A stretch of DNA of 64,000 nt. It comes from Candidatus Phycosocius bacilliformis (GTDB lineage Bacteria; Pseudomonadota; Alphaproteobacteria; Caulobacterales; Aquidulcibacteraceae). The translations under genes were made by a program, and so were the position numbers. The stretch's first letter is position 1, and each line of letters begins with the position of its first letter. Location: contig NZ_BFBR01000005.1 in the NCBI RefSeq assembly GCF_003112735.1, forward strand, positions 130,877 to 194,876. The letters run 5' to 3'. Shown here piece after piece: positions 17,919-25,929 of the stretch. The notes below the pieces were generated by a model. It was not told where the DNA came from, searched no databases, and saw only the letters and a list, made by a program, of their open reading frames with translations.

Positions 17919-18502
17919 GGTCTAACCTGCGTCAGGAACAGGATCTGGCCACCCCCGATCACCATTTCAATGGGGGCAAGATTATTGCCCTCCTGTTTCC
18001 AGCTAATCACCCCACCACCCGTCTGGGCAAGGCTCATCAGATTGTTATTGCCAATCTGGGTCAAAGTCGCGGAATTGGCCGTGCCATCCTGCGATAGAGT
18101 AACTTTATTGCCATCACCTAGCTGCGTGATGGCAGCCGATTGGGTCGCGACAGCAGAAATCTGGGCGAGTGAAATGTGATTGCCACTCCCCTCCTGCGTC
18201 ATCACACCCACATGGGATTGGCCGCCACGCTGGATGGCCAAAACCTCATTCAAACTACCCGTCTGATCCACACGTGTCTGATGGGCAGCATCGGTCTGGA
18301 ATATATCGGCGACATTCCGCTCCCCATCTTGCTCGACTTTGGCCAGACCAGAAATCGCGCCACCATCCTGGCTGATGCTGGCACGGTTGGCAGCACCGAT
18401 CTGGGAGATATAGGCCCCGGATTGGGCGGCAGCGGGTGCTGAAAGGCCAAGCCCGAGCATCAAGCCCAACCCGAGCGCCCGCAAGATCAACATTTTCGTC
18501 AT
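17915..18502 (-). CDS. Curlin repeat protein, small (CsgB-like nucleator candidate)
   Basis: A 195-aa secreted protein. The start is MTKMLILRALG at 18502 with GAGG upstream; the open frame adds five codons. The signal ends at APAAA-QS. About seven to eight curlin repeats of the Q-x4-N-x5-Q type follow, for example ISQIGAANRASISQDG and LTQIGNNNLMSLAQTG. The short length, early position of repeats and divergent last repeat (KQEGNNLAPIEMVIGGGQIL) suggest a nucleator rather than the main subunit. It overlaps the proline-rich gene by ATGA. Confidence 0.82.
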   Translation of the reverse strand: MTKMLILRALGLGLMLGLGLSAPAAAQSGAYISQIGAANRASISQDGGAISGLAKVEQDGERNVADIFQTDAAHQTRVDQTGSLNEVLAIQRGGQSHVGVMTQEGSGNHISLAQISAVATQSAAITQLGDGNKVTLSQDGTANSATLTQIGNNNLMSLAQTGGGVISWKQEGNNLAPIEMVIGGGQILFLTQVRP

Positions 18503-18671
18503 CTTCGCCTCACACAATCTTTGCCTAACAAACTGGCAGAGCCGGTTCTGGAATGATCATCAAGCCATAAACAACCGAGACATACGCACGATGGTTGAAA
18601 AGGTGGGCAGGAAACCCAGACGCAGGACCTGTCTATAACAGCCAAGCCTGAGATCCCTGCCCGTCTGCCGA

Positions 18672-19487
18672 TTACCTAGCGGCTGGGCGCGTGCCCTGGG
18701 TCACCGTTGCGGAATTGCCCGCGCCCGACTGGGTCACAGACGAATATGCCCCGGAGAGCGACTGATAAACGTCAATCAGACCATTGCTGCCTGATTGGTC
18801 GACATAGCTTTCCGTATCAGCGCCGCTCTGCAGCACAATAGTCCGGTTGTCTGAGCCTGATTGCACAATATCGCTGGCCGCACCAAAGCCTGACTGGGTC
18901 AAATTGATTTCATTGTTCGACCCTGATTGGGTGATGTCACTGGCTGCATCCTCACTGCTCTGTGAGACATTGATGATGTGGCTGGTGCCGGCTTGCGTGA
19001 TATCGCTGCGGGCGTCGACTGCTGACGCGGTCTGAGAGACAGTGATGGCATTATCCGAGCCAGACTGACCAATCACTTCGGCTGCGTTACCAGCTGCCCG
19101 CGACCCAACGCGGCTGATTGCACCAGCACCGACCTGACTGATCGAGACCACATTGCGGGCCGCGCCAAAGGTGCCGGACTGGACCACTTCAGCCACAGTG
19201 TCCGCGCCGGATTGGGTTACTGTGACATCGCCCTTCACCCCAATTTGCTTGACAAAAGCACTGGCCCGCAAAGCTGCCGCCGTTTGGGAAACATTGGCCG
19301 TATTGTCATCATTGGTCTGGGTCACGGTTACCGATGCAACAGCTGCATTCTGCGTGACATTGGCTTCCTGGCTGGTGCCCGACTGGTCAACTTGGGCATT
19401 GAGCTCTGGGAGTGGCCGGGCTTGGACTGCCCCAGCAATCAAGGTCAAGGCCAGAGTGGAAGCGGCGTATTTAATCAGCATTTTCAT
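18672..19487 (-). CDS. Curlin repeat protein, mid-size (CsgA-like)
   Basis: A 271-aa secreted protein: signal MKMLIKYAASTLALTLIAGA up to VQA, then a short PLPEL linker and about ten curlin repeats of 20-23 residues, such as ASDITQSGSNNEINLTQSG and VTQSGAGNSATVTQG. The Q and N ladder residues that stack in the amyloid beta-helix are well kept. AAGGAAAAC precedes the ATG at 19487. It lies 85 nt after the large curlin gene and 169 nt before the small one. CsgG should export it to the surface, where it would polymerise. Confidence 0.88.
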   Translation of the reverse strand: MKMLIKYAASTLALTLIAGAVQARPLPELNAQVDQSGTSQEANVTQNAAVASVTVTQTNDDNTANVSQTAAALRASAFVKQIGVKGDVTVTQSGADTVAEVVQSGTFGAARNVVSISQVGAGAISRVGSRAAGNAAEVIGQSGSDNAITVSQTASAVDARSDITQAGTSHIINVSQSSEDAASDITQSGSNNEINLTQSGFGAASDIVQSGSDNRTIVLQSGADTESYVDQSGSNGLIDVYQSLSGAYSSVTQSGAGNSATVTQGTRPAAR

Positions 19488-19572
19488 GTCAGTTTTCCTT
19501 CAAGTTTTGCAAATGATGGCTTGAAAAACATCCGGAGGCCTTCAGCCAAATTGCCCCCGGTGCGCAGTTGGC

Positions 19573-21486
19573 TTAGCGTTGGGCGATATTGGCGACGTGG
19601 CCAGTGCCAGCTTGGATCACGCCCACAAATGCATTCCCCAAAGCCTGGGTGATCACAGTGGTGCTTTCGCTGGCATTGGTCTGGTTGACCACGGCTTCGA
19701 CAGAATTACCCGACTGCAGGATGTCGGTGTAATTATTCACCCCGCCCTGATCGATCGATGCTTTGGTGTCGACACCACTTTGGGTCACGTCGACATCGTT
19801 TTTGCCATCAACAGGACCTCGTTGGAGGTTGACCGGGAATATGCTGCCCGTCTGAGTGACATAAACTTCGCCGTTCCGAGATGTGCTCGTTTGCAGGATG
19901 GTGCCCTTCGCCCGGTTGGTTGCCGTGGTCTGATCAAACACAACCTTGCCATCTCGACCATTTTGCGTAACTCCGATGCCGCTGGTAATCCCGCGCTGGG
20001 TTACATAGGCTTCGTTGTCTTGGTTGGTTTGGGTGACTCGGACCGTACCAAAGCCAAAATTGGTTTCGTTGCCGAATTCATCCAGATTTTGGTTGACGAC
20101 GCTTTTGTGGCCGGTGCCGCTTTGCTGGACCGTTGCGGTTGCAGACCAGCCTGTCTGATAGACGGCCGAACTGTTATTGGCGCCATTCTGCGTGACATCA
20201 GCCCTCAAATCCTTGTCATCGCTATTCCACCGGGTGTCCAAAGAATCAATCTGCGTCACCGTGGAGGTGTTGGAATCACCGGTTTGGATGATGGTCGCCG
20301 AATAATTCCGAGGCGCATAGGTTCCGCTCGAGGTGTTTTCACTCATGGTCTGGGTGATCGTTGAGCTGTTTTCACCTGTTTGGGTAACCCGTGCCACCAG
20401 AATGTCACCGCCTTGATTATTTGAACGCTGGCTGGCGGCTGCGGTTTGAGTGATGGTCGACTTTGCGTTGTTGGTTTGGTTGACGGTGGCCCGCAACTGA
20501 CTTGAACCGTCGCTGCTGGCGGTCTGGGTGATGTTGGAAAAGCCCGTGCCGGTGAACCGACCGCTCTGTGTTACGGAGGCGATCAGGTCGCTGGTATTGG
20601 GACCGGATGCAGTTTGGGTAATGGTTGAACGTGCCAATTCGCTGCCGGCACTTTGAACCACAGTGGCCGACAGGTTTTTGGAGTTCGCACCCGAAGCAAC
20701 TTGGTCAATATAGGACTCACCCTTGTCGCCATCTTGTGTGACCGAGACATCGAGATTGCCCTGTGAGCTGCTGCCGGCTGTTTGCGACACGCCTGAGATG
20801 TTCTCATTGCCATTCTGAATAATGACCGCATTGGGATCATCGGAGGGTGAGGTCAAAGCATCAGCTTGAGTCACCGTCGACCTGTTATCTTCCCCAGTTT
20901 GGCTGGTGGCGGCATAGGCATCGGTTGCAAACTGATTGATCGTTGCCGCATTCTTCGAACCGGACTGGCTTGAGGTGGCGTAATTGCCATTCTTGCGATC
21001 AGATGCGCTGCCTTGTGTGATCGTGGCAGTATTGCTGCTGCCACCGGTTTGCAGCGCCATTGCGAAATTGCCTTCAGAGGCGGTACTGTTGGTTCCACCA
21101 ACGGGGGCCAAGGTCGCATCAGCGGTGCTGAACTGCTTGATTGTGACTTGTGAAGCTGACCCAGTGGCGCTGCCAGTCGACAACGCTTGAGACACGACAA
21201 CTCGGTTGCCGCTACCTTTTTGGTCGACATCCGAGGCCAAGGCAGGCCCAACCGCATTCACAGTTTGGGTCACATTGGCAAGATTATTGGCGTTGGATTG
21301 GGTAATTTTGGAACTGGCATTCACCAAAGCGGCGGTACCGACCTGATTGACATTGGCATTATTGCCGCTGCCTGATTGGGTCACCTCTGAGGACGGTGTC
21401 CCCGACGGCAGTGCAGAGGCGCCTGCACCAGTGGCAGCCGCGGCCAGCGCAAGCGCGGACACAGATGCCAAAATGATCTTTTTCAT
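19573..21486 (-). CDS. Large curlin repeat protein (CsgA-like, 637 aa)
   Basis: A 637-aa protein with signal MKKIILASVSALALAAAATG ending near GASA. I count about 22 curlin units, for example SSEVTQSGSGNNANVNQVG and SSKITQSNANNLANVTQTV, separated by irregular Ser/Thr-rich spacers of 3-15 residues. Escherichia coli CsgA has five repeats in about 150 aa, so this is several times longer. GGAGTC precedes the ATG at 21486. The irregular spacers suggest a loop-decorated amyloid or adhesin. It is the first curlin gene after csgG, separated by a structured 182-nt gap. Confidence 0.87.
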   Translation of the reverse strand: MKKIILASVSALALAAAATGAGASALPSGTPSSEVTQSGSGNNANVNQVGTAALVNASSKITQSNANNLANVTQTVNAVGPALASDVDQKGSGNRVVVSQALSTGSATGSASQVTIKQFSTADATLAPVGGTNSTASEGNFAMALQTGGSSNTATITQGSASDRKNGNYATSSQSGSKNAATINQFATDAYAATSQTGEDNRSTVTQADALTSPSDDPNAVIIQNGNENISGVSQTAGSSSQGNLDVSVTQDGDKGESYIDQVASGANSKNLSATVVQSAGSELARSTITQTASGPNTSDLIASVTQSGRFTGTGFSNITQTASSDGSSQLRATVNQTNNAKSTITQTAAASQRSNNQGGDILVARVTQTGENSSTITQTMSENTSSGTYAPRNYSATIIQTGDSNTSTVTQIDSLDTRWNSDDKDLRADVTQNGANNSSAVYQTGWSATATVQQSGTGHKSVVNQNLDEFGNETNFGFGTVRVTQTNQDNEAYVTQRGITSGIGVTQNGRDGKVVFDQTTATNRAKGTILQTSTSRNGEVYVTQTGSIFPVNLQRGPVDGKNDVDVTQSGVDTKASIDQGGVNNYTDILQSGNSVEAVVNQTNASESTTVITQALGNAFVGVIQAGTGHVANIAQR

Positions 21487-21589
21487 AGATAAGACTCCAG
21501 TATTCAGCCAGACGGGTGTCTGGGCTGTGTCGACTTAAGAGGCGCTGGAAAACCCAGCATCATCAATAGTGTACGCTACAACTACATGT

Positions 21590-21661
21590 CAGCTTCTGGA
21601 CTGGCCATGTGACCAGAATTGGAAGCTGTAGGCTTGGCCGGGCTGATTTGGCTTTGCCCGG
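21590..21661 (-). promoter_or_regulatory. Two hairpins between csgG and the large curlin gene
   Basis: A nested hairpin (CAGCTTC 21590-21596/GAAGCTG 21622-21628, inner CTGG/CCAG at 21601-21604 and 21613-21616) and a second stem CCGGGC/GCCCGG (21638-21643/21656-21661) lie just after the csgG stop. No T-run follows, so they may be mRNA-processing or stability elements rather than terminators. Confidence 0.45.
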
Positions 21662-21668
21662 TCCGGTC

Positions 21669-22835
21669 TCAATTGCCCGGCACTTTGGCCGGTTCCAATT
21701 TGCCGATCGGGAGGCCCCGATTGGCAGAGGCGGTAAGTTCCGCGACGGCGACGGCTTCAGCCACGCCCAATGCGGAAGTTTGATGTGCGGACGGTTGAAG
21801 TGCAGACACTTTCACCCGATTATCGGGTGGCGTCTTCCCATCAGGCCGGGTTGCAACCGGGGTAACTGGCTTTTTGTCAGACTTCTTGTTGCGCTTTTTT
21901 TGTTTGGCGACCTCTTTGGCTGCCAGACGTTCAGCGCGCCTGGCCATGTCATCCAGCTGTTCTGCCGTCACGCGGCCCTCGCGCTCGTCGCGATAGGTCG
22001 CCAACAAGGCATTTCCTTTTTGCGCGTCGGCAAATCCCCACAATTGCTGCTCAACCCCTTCCATGATCAGGGCATAAACTGCCTTCTCAATGGCCTGCTG
22101 CAGCGCAACCTGGTCGGGTTCGTTGGTGGTCATGCCGGTCTCAGCTTCCAACAACTTTTTATAGCCGACATAGCGAAACGCACCGCCGCCAACCGAATAG
22201 GATGCGATTGTCTTGGTGGTCGTAACCGCCGCCAGGACTTCTCCGGTGCGGACCGAGACAGCCCGCAAGGCAACGGTCACCGTATCCTGGCGATATTCAG
22301 TACGCGCACTAATGCCCAGAAAGCCCGCGCCGGCACCCCCTGTCAGGGTGGATGTATCATAGCCAACCACCCCACCACTGAGAATCACACCCGCGAACAA
22401 AAGCGACGGCAATGCTTCGGGATTGACCTTTGTTTCGCCCAAATAGCGTTCCCGCATTTCGCGAATGATCTGGCGCTCATTGAGCAGATTGGCGAGGTTT
22501 TCGCGCTCTAACACCAGAAACCAGTTGCGACGGCCTGCATCCTGCAGCGCCTTCATCAGGATGGATGTGCTGCCTTGGCTCACCGCACGTGAGAGCGTTT
22601 GCCCAGTTTCAGACACGCGGAACTGGCCGGTCTGGTCGGTAAAATTATACACAGCCACAGGGACAGGCCGCTCTGCAGCCGGCAGCGATTGCAACAGCTT
22701 TTGTGTGCTGGTTTGCTGCTGGATCATGGGCACATCAAGGTTCTTGCCAAGTGGGGCGACTTTCACCGTACTTGACACACATCCCCCAAGCCCAATCAGT
22801 GCCGCAAGACTGAGGCAGAGCATGTGACGGCGCAT
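21669..22835 (-). CDS. csgG: CsgG curli secretion lipoprotein
   Basis: A 388-aa outer-membrane lipoprotein forming the curli export pore. The lipobox is LIGLGGC, followed by VSS. The core has VPVAVYNFTDQTGQFR, ALQDAGRRNWFLVLERENL and LNERQIIRE, then the transmembrane hairpins GISARTEYRQDTVTVALRAV and VRTGEVLAAVTTTKTI. After about residue 290 a charged tail (EQLDDMARRAERLAAKEVAK, then Lys/Arg-rich) extends well beyond E. coli CsgG (277 aa). The start ATG (22835) overlaps the csgF stop (TGATG); a GTG one codon upstream is an alternative. Confidence 0.93.
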   Translation of the reverse strand: MRRHMLCLSLAALIGLGGCVSSTVKVAPLGKNLDVPMIQQQTSTQKLLQSLPAAERPVPVAVYNFTDQTGQFRVSETGQTLSRAVSQGSTSILMKALQDAGRRNWFLVLERENLANLLNERQIIREMRERYLGETKVNPEALPSLLFAGVILSGGVVGYDTSTLTGGAGAGFLGISARTEYRQDTVTVALRAVSVRTGEVLAAVTTTKTIASYSVGGGAFRYVGYKKLLEAETGMTTNEPDQVALQQAIEKAVYALIMEGVEQQLWGFADAQKGNALLATYRDEREGRVTAEQLDDMARRAERLAAKEVAKQKKRNKKSDKKPVTPVATRPDGKTPPDNRVKVSALQPSAHQTSALGVAEAVAVAELTASANRGLPIGKLEPAKVPGN

Positions 22836-23413
22836 CACTGGATCTCCACAAACAGCGGCACGACCAAGGTTGTGACCTCGCCAGTCTGATCATTGGTGAT
22901 GGTGATGGTGACATTGACCAGATCGCGCACAAACTCGATCGTCTGCCCGCCCAAGGAAATCTTGCCGCGCTCTTGAGGGTTTTCGCCAAAGATCGCATCG
23001 ACAATCTGGGACGACACAGCTGACAAAAGCCGCGACTGCAATTGGCGCGCAAAAGCGTCCGCCTGGGAATTGCTGCTGGTGGCACGCTTGTCGCGATAAT
23101 CATTTTGGGCGTTGGCAACGCCAAGCAAGTGGCTGGAATTAAAAGAATTACCGCCAAAAGTCGGATTGACCGGCTTGTAATTCAGGTCTTGGGCTGCACA
23201 GATGCCGGGTAACCCCAGACCTACACCGGTCAGAGCCGTGATGAGGAGCCATTTCTTGGCAAGATGGGGCTGTGCAGGACGGTGAGGACCCCCCGGTGAC
23301 AGCGCCGCACCAGACGCATCGACACCAATCTCTGCGCGGTGCTGCGAGAAACCTGTGCCGCATGTGTGCACAATTTGCGCGGGCCCATCAGGCCGCCGAC
23401 GGAAAAATGCCAT
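22835..23413 (-). CDS. csgF: CsgF curli assembly factor with unusual N-terminal extension
   Basis: A 192-aa protein. The mature part begins QDLNYKPVNPTFGGNSFN, the CsgF signature (NPxFGG) that plugs into CsgG, followed by SHLLGVANAQNDYR. C-terminal strands ISLGGQTIEFVRDL and VNVTITITNDQTG agree with the family. The best start is ATG 23413 (GGGGGATAGC upstream). This places about 52 residues before the hydrophobic signal core (residues 55-73, ending ICAA); no alternative start codon lies closer. Such a long n-region is unusual and might signal a different leader or a misplaced start. Confidence 0.85.
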   Translation of the reverse strand: MAFFRRRPDGPAQIVHTCGTGFSQHRAEIGVDASGAALSPGGPHRPAQPHLAKKWLLITALTGVGLGLPGICAAQDLNYKPVNPTFGGNSFNSSHLLGVANAQNDYRDKRATSSNSQADAFARQLQSRLLSAVSSQIVDAIFGENPQERGKISLGGQTIEFVRDLVNVTITITNDQTGEVTTLVVPLFVEIQ

Positions 23414-23757
23414 GCTATCCCCCACCCATGAGGTCATCTTCTGATTGCTGGAATACAAACAAGTTCAGGTACACACGCGTCGTTTCGCCAGAACGCGCAC
23501 CGATCGGCCTTCGACCTCAAACAATGTCCCCGCAACACATAGGGTGGGGACAGCCACGCCCGATCCCCACATTCCCTGCTTCGTTCCGAAGGCCAGTCGG
23601 ACTTTAAGGTCCATCATGGTTTGTCAGAGGCTGCACCCATCTCAAATCACCGACACAAATCACTCAAACAAAACTCAAAAATACAGTCGATAGGCACAGA
23701 CCACAGAGATTGTGGATGGACAGATGCGGCCGCATGCACGTCGCCACTCTCTGCCCA

Positions 23758-23773
23758 TTAATGCTTCATTAAC
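23758..23773 (+). promoter_or_regulatory. CtrA-type binding box
   Basis: TTAA (23758-23761), seven bases, TTAAC (23769-23773): an exact match to the CtrA consensus TTAA-N7-TTAAC of Caulobacter and relatives. It lies about 350 nt upstream of the csgF start. If bound, it would tie amyloid production to the cell cycle or to surface-attachment programmes. Confidence 0.55.
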
Positions 23774-23785
23774 CCAGTAGTAATG

Positions 23786-23803
23786 AACTGGCAATCACCA
23801 GTT
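23786..23803. promoter_or_regulatory. Inverted repeat AACTGG-N6-CCAGTT
   Basis: A perfect 6-6-6 dyad just beside the CtrA-type box. Likely an operator for a dimeric regulator, identity unknown. Confidence 0.4.
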
Positions 23804-24027
23804 TATAGTAAACGCGCATTAAACGCAGTTAATTTAGAGAGATATTCAGGTGAATTCCAAGTGAAAATTTCCCCAAAAAAGGGAAATATGTGCCAATGAT
23901 TGTCGCCGACTGAAACCGCGCAACCTATTGAAGATACTGAGCATACGAATACTACAACAATATTTCAGTTATCTGACAATACCTTGAATGCTCACAGAAA
24001 AAATGATCAGGCATCGTGATTAAGTTG

Positions 24028-24043
24028 GACAGTTCATACTGTC
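24028..24043. promoter_or_regulatory. Inverted repeat GACAGT-TCAT-ACTGTC
   Basis: A perfect 6-4-6 dyad in the distal part of the curli control region; possible operator or small hairpin. Confidence 0.35.
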
Positions 24044-24148
24044 AATTACCTTACGGTAGACAGATGTGGATATCACAAACTATCCCGCAGTAGGTTTTCT
24101 GAACAGCCGCTTGCGTCGGGCTATTGATACGTGTGAATCTTGGCCCAT

Positions 24149-24925
24149 CTAAACCATCAGGGTCTGATTGATCCGACCGCGAATGCGCAATGTCTTCTGG
24201 TCCCAAACGCCCTCGATACCATAAATCTCGGCAAGTCGTTCAATGCTCAACGCCTCGATTGGCGGACCATGGCTGATCACGCGTCCCTGATCGAGCAGGA
24301 TGACCTCGTCGCAAAAGCGGGTTGCAAGGTCAAGATCGTGCAAGACAACCAGCACTGTCTTGCCTGCCTGGGCTTCAGTTTGCAACATTTCCAACACTGC
24401 GAAAGCGTGGCCAGGATCAAGGGCAGCAGTCGGCTCATCGGCGATGAGGATGGGGGACTGCCCGACCAGAGCGCGGGCCAGATGTACCCGTGCCAATTCC
24501 CCCCCTGAAAGACTGGTGACGGCGCGCGCTGCTAGGTGCACAAGGTCACATCGTGTCAGAGCCAGATCAATCTCGGCGCGATCTGTTGGCCCCAGCCGTC
24601 CCAAAGGTCCGCCATAGGCAAAGCGGCCCAGACCAATGGCTTCTCGCACACACACCGGCCAGGCCAGTTTGCGCGCCTGCGGCAGGTAGGAAATCAGCCG
24701 TGCGCGCTGGCGGGCGGACAGACTGGCCACGTCTTGACCGGCCACAAGGGCCTGACCCGCCGCAAGCTTCTGCAAGCCCAAAAGAGCACGAATTGCTGTT
24801 GTCTTTCCCGCCCCATTCGGCCCCAAAAGACCGATGAGTCGCCCCGGGGTCAGGCGCAGGGACACATCGGCCAGAAGCACCGCTTCACCGGCACAGACGC
24901 GTGCAGCCCGTAACTCAAGGCTCAT
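24149..24925 (-). CDS. btuD: ABC transporter ATP-binding protein, vitamin B12 (BtuD/FecE type)
   Basis: A 258-aa ATPase energising cobalamin import at the inner membrane. Walker A is GPNGAGKTTA, the ABC signature LSGGELARVHLARAL, and Walker B ILIADEPTAALDPG, followed by the switch His in VVLHDLDLATRF. The start ATG (24925) overlaps the permease stop as ATGA. Being last in the riboswitch-led operon after receptor, binding protein and permease supports cobalamin rather than iron-siderophore as the cargo. Confidence 0.87.
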   Translation of the reverse strand: MSLELRAARVCAGEAVLLADVSLRLTPGRLIGLLGPNGAGKTTAIRALLGLQKLAAGQALVAGQDVASLSARQRARLISYLPQARKLAWPVCVREAIGLGRFAYGGPLGRLGPTDRAEIDLALTRCDLVHLAARAVTSLSGGELARVHLARALVGQSPILIADEPTAALDPGHAFAVLEMLQTEAQAGKTVLVVLHDLDLATRFCDEVILLDQGRVISHGPPIEALSIERLAEIYGIEGVWDQKTLRIRGRINQTLMV

Positions 24926-25929
24926 GCCTCGCCCTCCAAACTGCGTCGTCTGGCCGCGATCCAGATGAACAGCGGTGCCCCGATCAGTGCGGCAACCACA
25001 CCCAATTTCAATTCCTGCGGCGTTGGGGTCAGTCGTGTCACCAAGTCAGCCGCCAGTAGAATGAATCCCCCCAAAAGTGCCGATGGCACCAAGGTACGCG
25101 CCGGGTCGTGACCTACCCAGGGGCGCACCAAATGCGGCGCAATAATGCCAACAAAGCCAACCGCGCCGGCCATACTGACCGCCGCCCCTGTCAACAAGCC
25201 AGTACCCACCACGACCAAGACTCGCGCGCGACCAATATCCAGACCTATGGCGCTGGCGGCCTCCTCGCCCAAGGTCAGCGCGCGCAAACCCGGCGCTGAC
25301 AAACCAATCAAAGCGGCACCCGCCAAAAAGAATGGCGCAGCCATCGCCAGATCAGGCAAAGCGCGATTGGCGACCGATCCCATCATCCAATTCATCATGT
25401 CAGCTAATGTGAATGGATTGGGGGCCAGGTTGAGCAATAAGGACATCAAGGCTCCGGCAAAACTGGACAGGCCAACCCCTACCAGCACCAGTGTAACCAC
25501 CGATTGGACCCGCGGTGCGACCTGCGCCAATATCGCAGTCGCCAGCAGAGCACCGGCAATCGCTGCCAGCGGCAACAGCCAAGCCGACATGGCAATCAGG
25601 CCCCAATAAATCGTGATGGTGGCAAACAGGCTTGCCATGGCCGAGACCCCCAAGACGCCCGGCTCAGCAAGCGGATTGCGTAACAGGCCTTGCAGGGCAG
25701 CCCCGCTGGCCGCCAGGGCCATGCCGACACAGAGAGCAGCCAGCGCGCGGGGTAAGCGGATCTGCCACAAAATCAACTCCGCCTGACGATCCCCAATCCC
25801 GACCAAAGCTGGCAACAGGCGTCCCAACGAGAGGCCGATCGGACCGATCAGACACGACACCACCAGCATGATGACACAAAGGCCACTCAAAAAGAGGATC
25901 AAGGGGCGGCTGTGATCTGTTACAATCAT
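24922..25929 (-). CDS. btuC: FecCD-family permease, vitamin B12 (BtuC type)
   Basis: A 335-aa polytopic permease from ATG 25929, which has GGGAG upstream and overlaps the btuF stop (ATGA); the frame is open further upstream into btuF. Hydrophobic helices run throughout. Family marks are LPRALAALCVGMALAASGAA, LQGLLRNPLAEPGVLGVS, and AVGFVGIIAPHLVRPWVGHD, which couples to the ATPase. It forms the homodimeric channel that works with the ATP-binding protein encoded next. Confidence 0.9.
   Translation of the reverse strand: MIVTDHSRPLILFLSGLCVIMLVVSCLIGPIGLSLGRLLPALVGIGDRQAELILWQIRLPRALAALCVGMALAASGAALQGLLRNPLAEPGVLGVSAMASLFATITIYWGLIAMSAWLLPLAAIAGALLATAILAQVAPRVQSVVTLVLVGVGLSSFAGALMSLLLNLAPNPFTLADMMNWMMGSVANRALPDLAMAAPFFLAGAALIGLSAPGLRALTLGEEAASAIGLDIGRARVLVVVGTGLLTGAAVSMAGAVGFVGIIAPHLVRPWVGHDPARTLVPSALLGGFILLAADLVTRLTPTPQELKLGVVAALIGAPLFIWIAARRRSLEGEA

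Larger units (their letters stand above)
23414..24148. promoter_or_regulatory. Long AT-rich control region upstream of the curli operon
   Basis: 735 nt with no convincing gene. It contains a leader hairpin TGTCCCC/GGGGACA (23525-23531, 23546-23552), a CtrA-type box, and two inverted repeats listed separately. A second near-box TTAA-N6-TTAA lies at 23819-23832. It is richer in A+T than the flanking genes. The other border is the end of the btu operon, for which no terminator is obvious. Confidence 0.6.

Noticed and set aside
19579-20364. 261-codon plus-strand open frame opposite the large curlin gene
   Set aside because: Arises because Gln/Asn/Thr-rich repeat codons rarely give stop codons on the other strand.
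18672-21486. Dense short repeats of the curlin region as a DNA repeat array
   Set aside because: The repetition is at protein level (Q-x4-N-x5-Q units) and the nucleotide units are diverged.
21609-22511. 300-codon plus-strand open frame opposite csgG
   Set aside because: Complementary shadow of a well-supported CsgG gene; Cys/Arg/His-rich composition without domain features.
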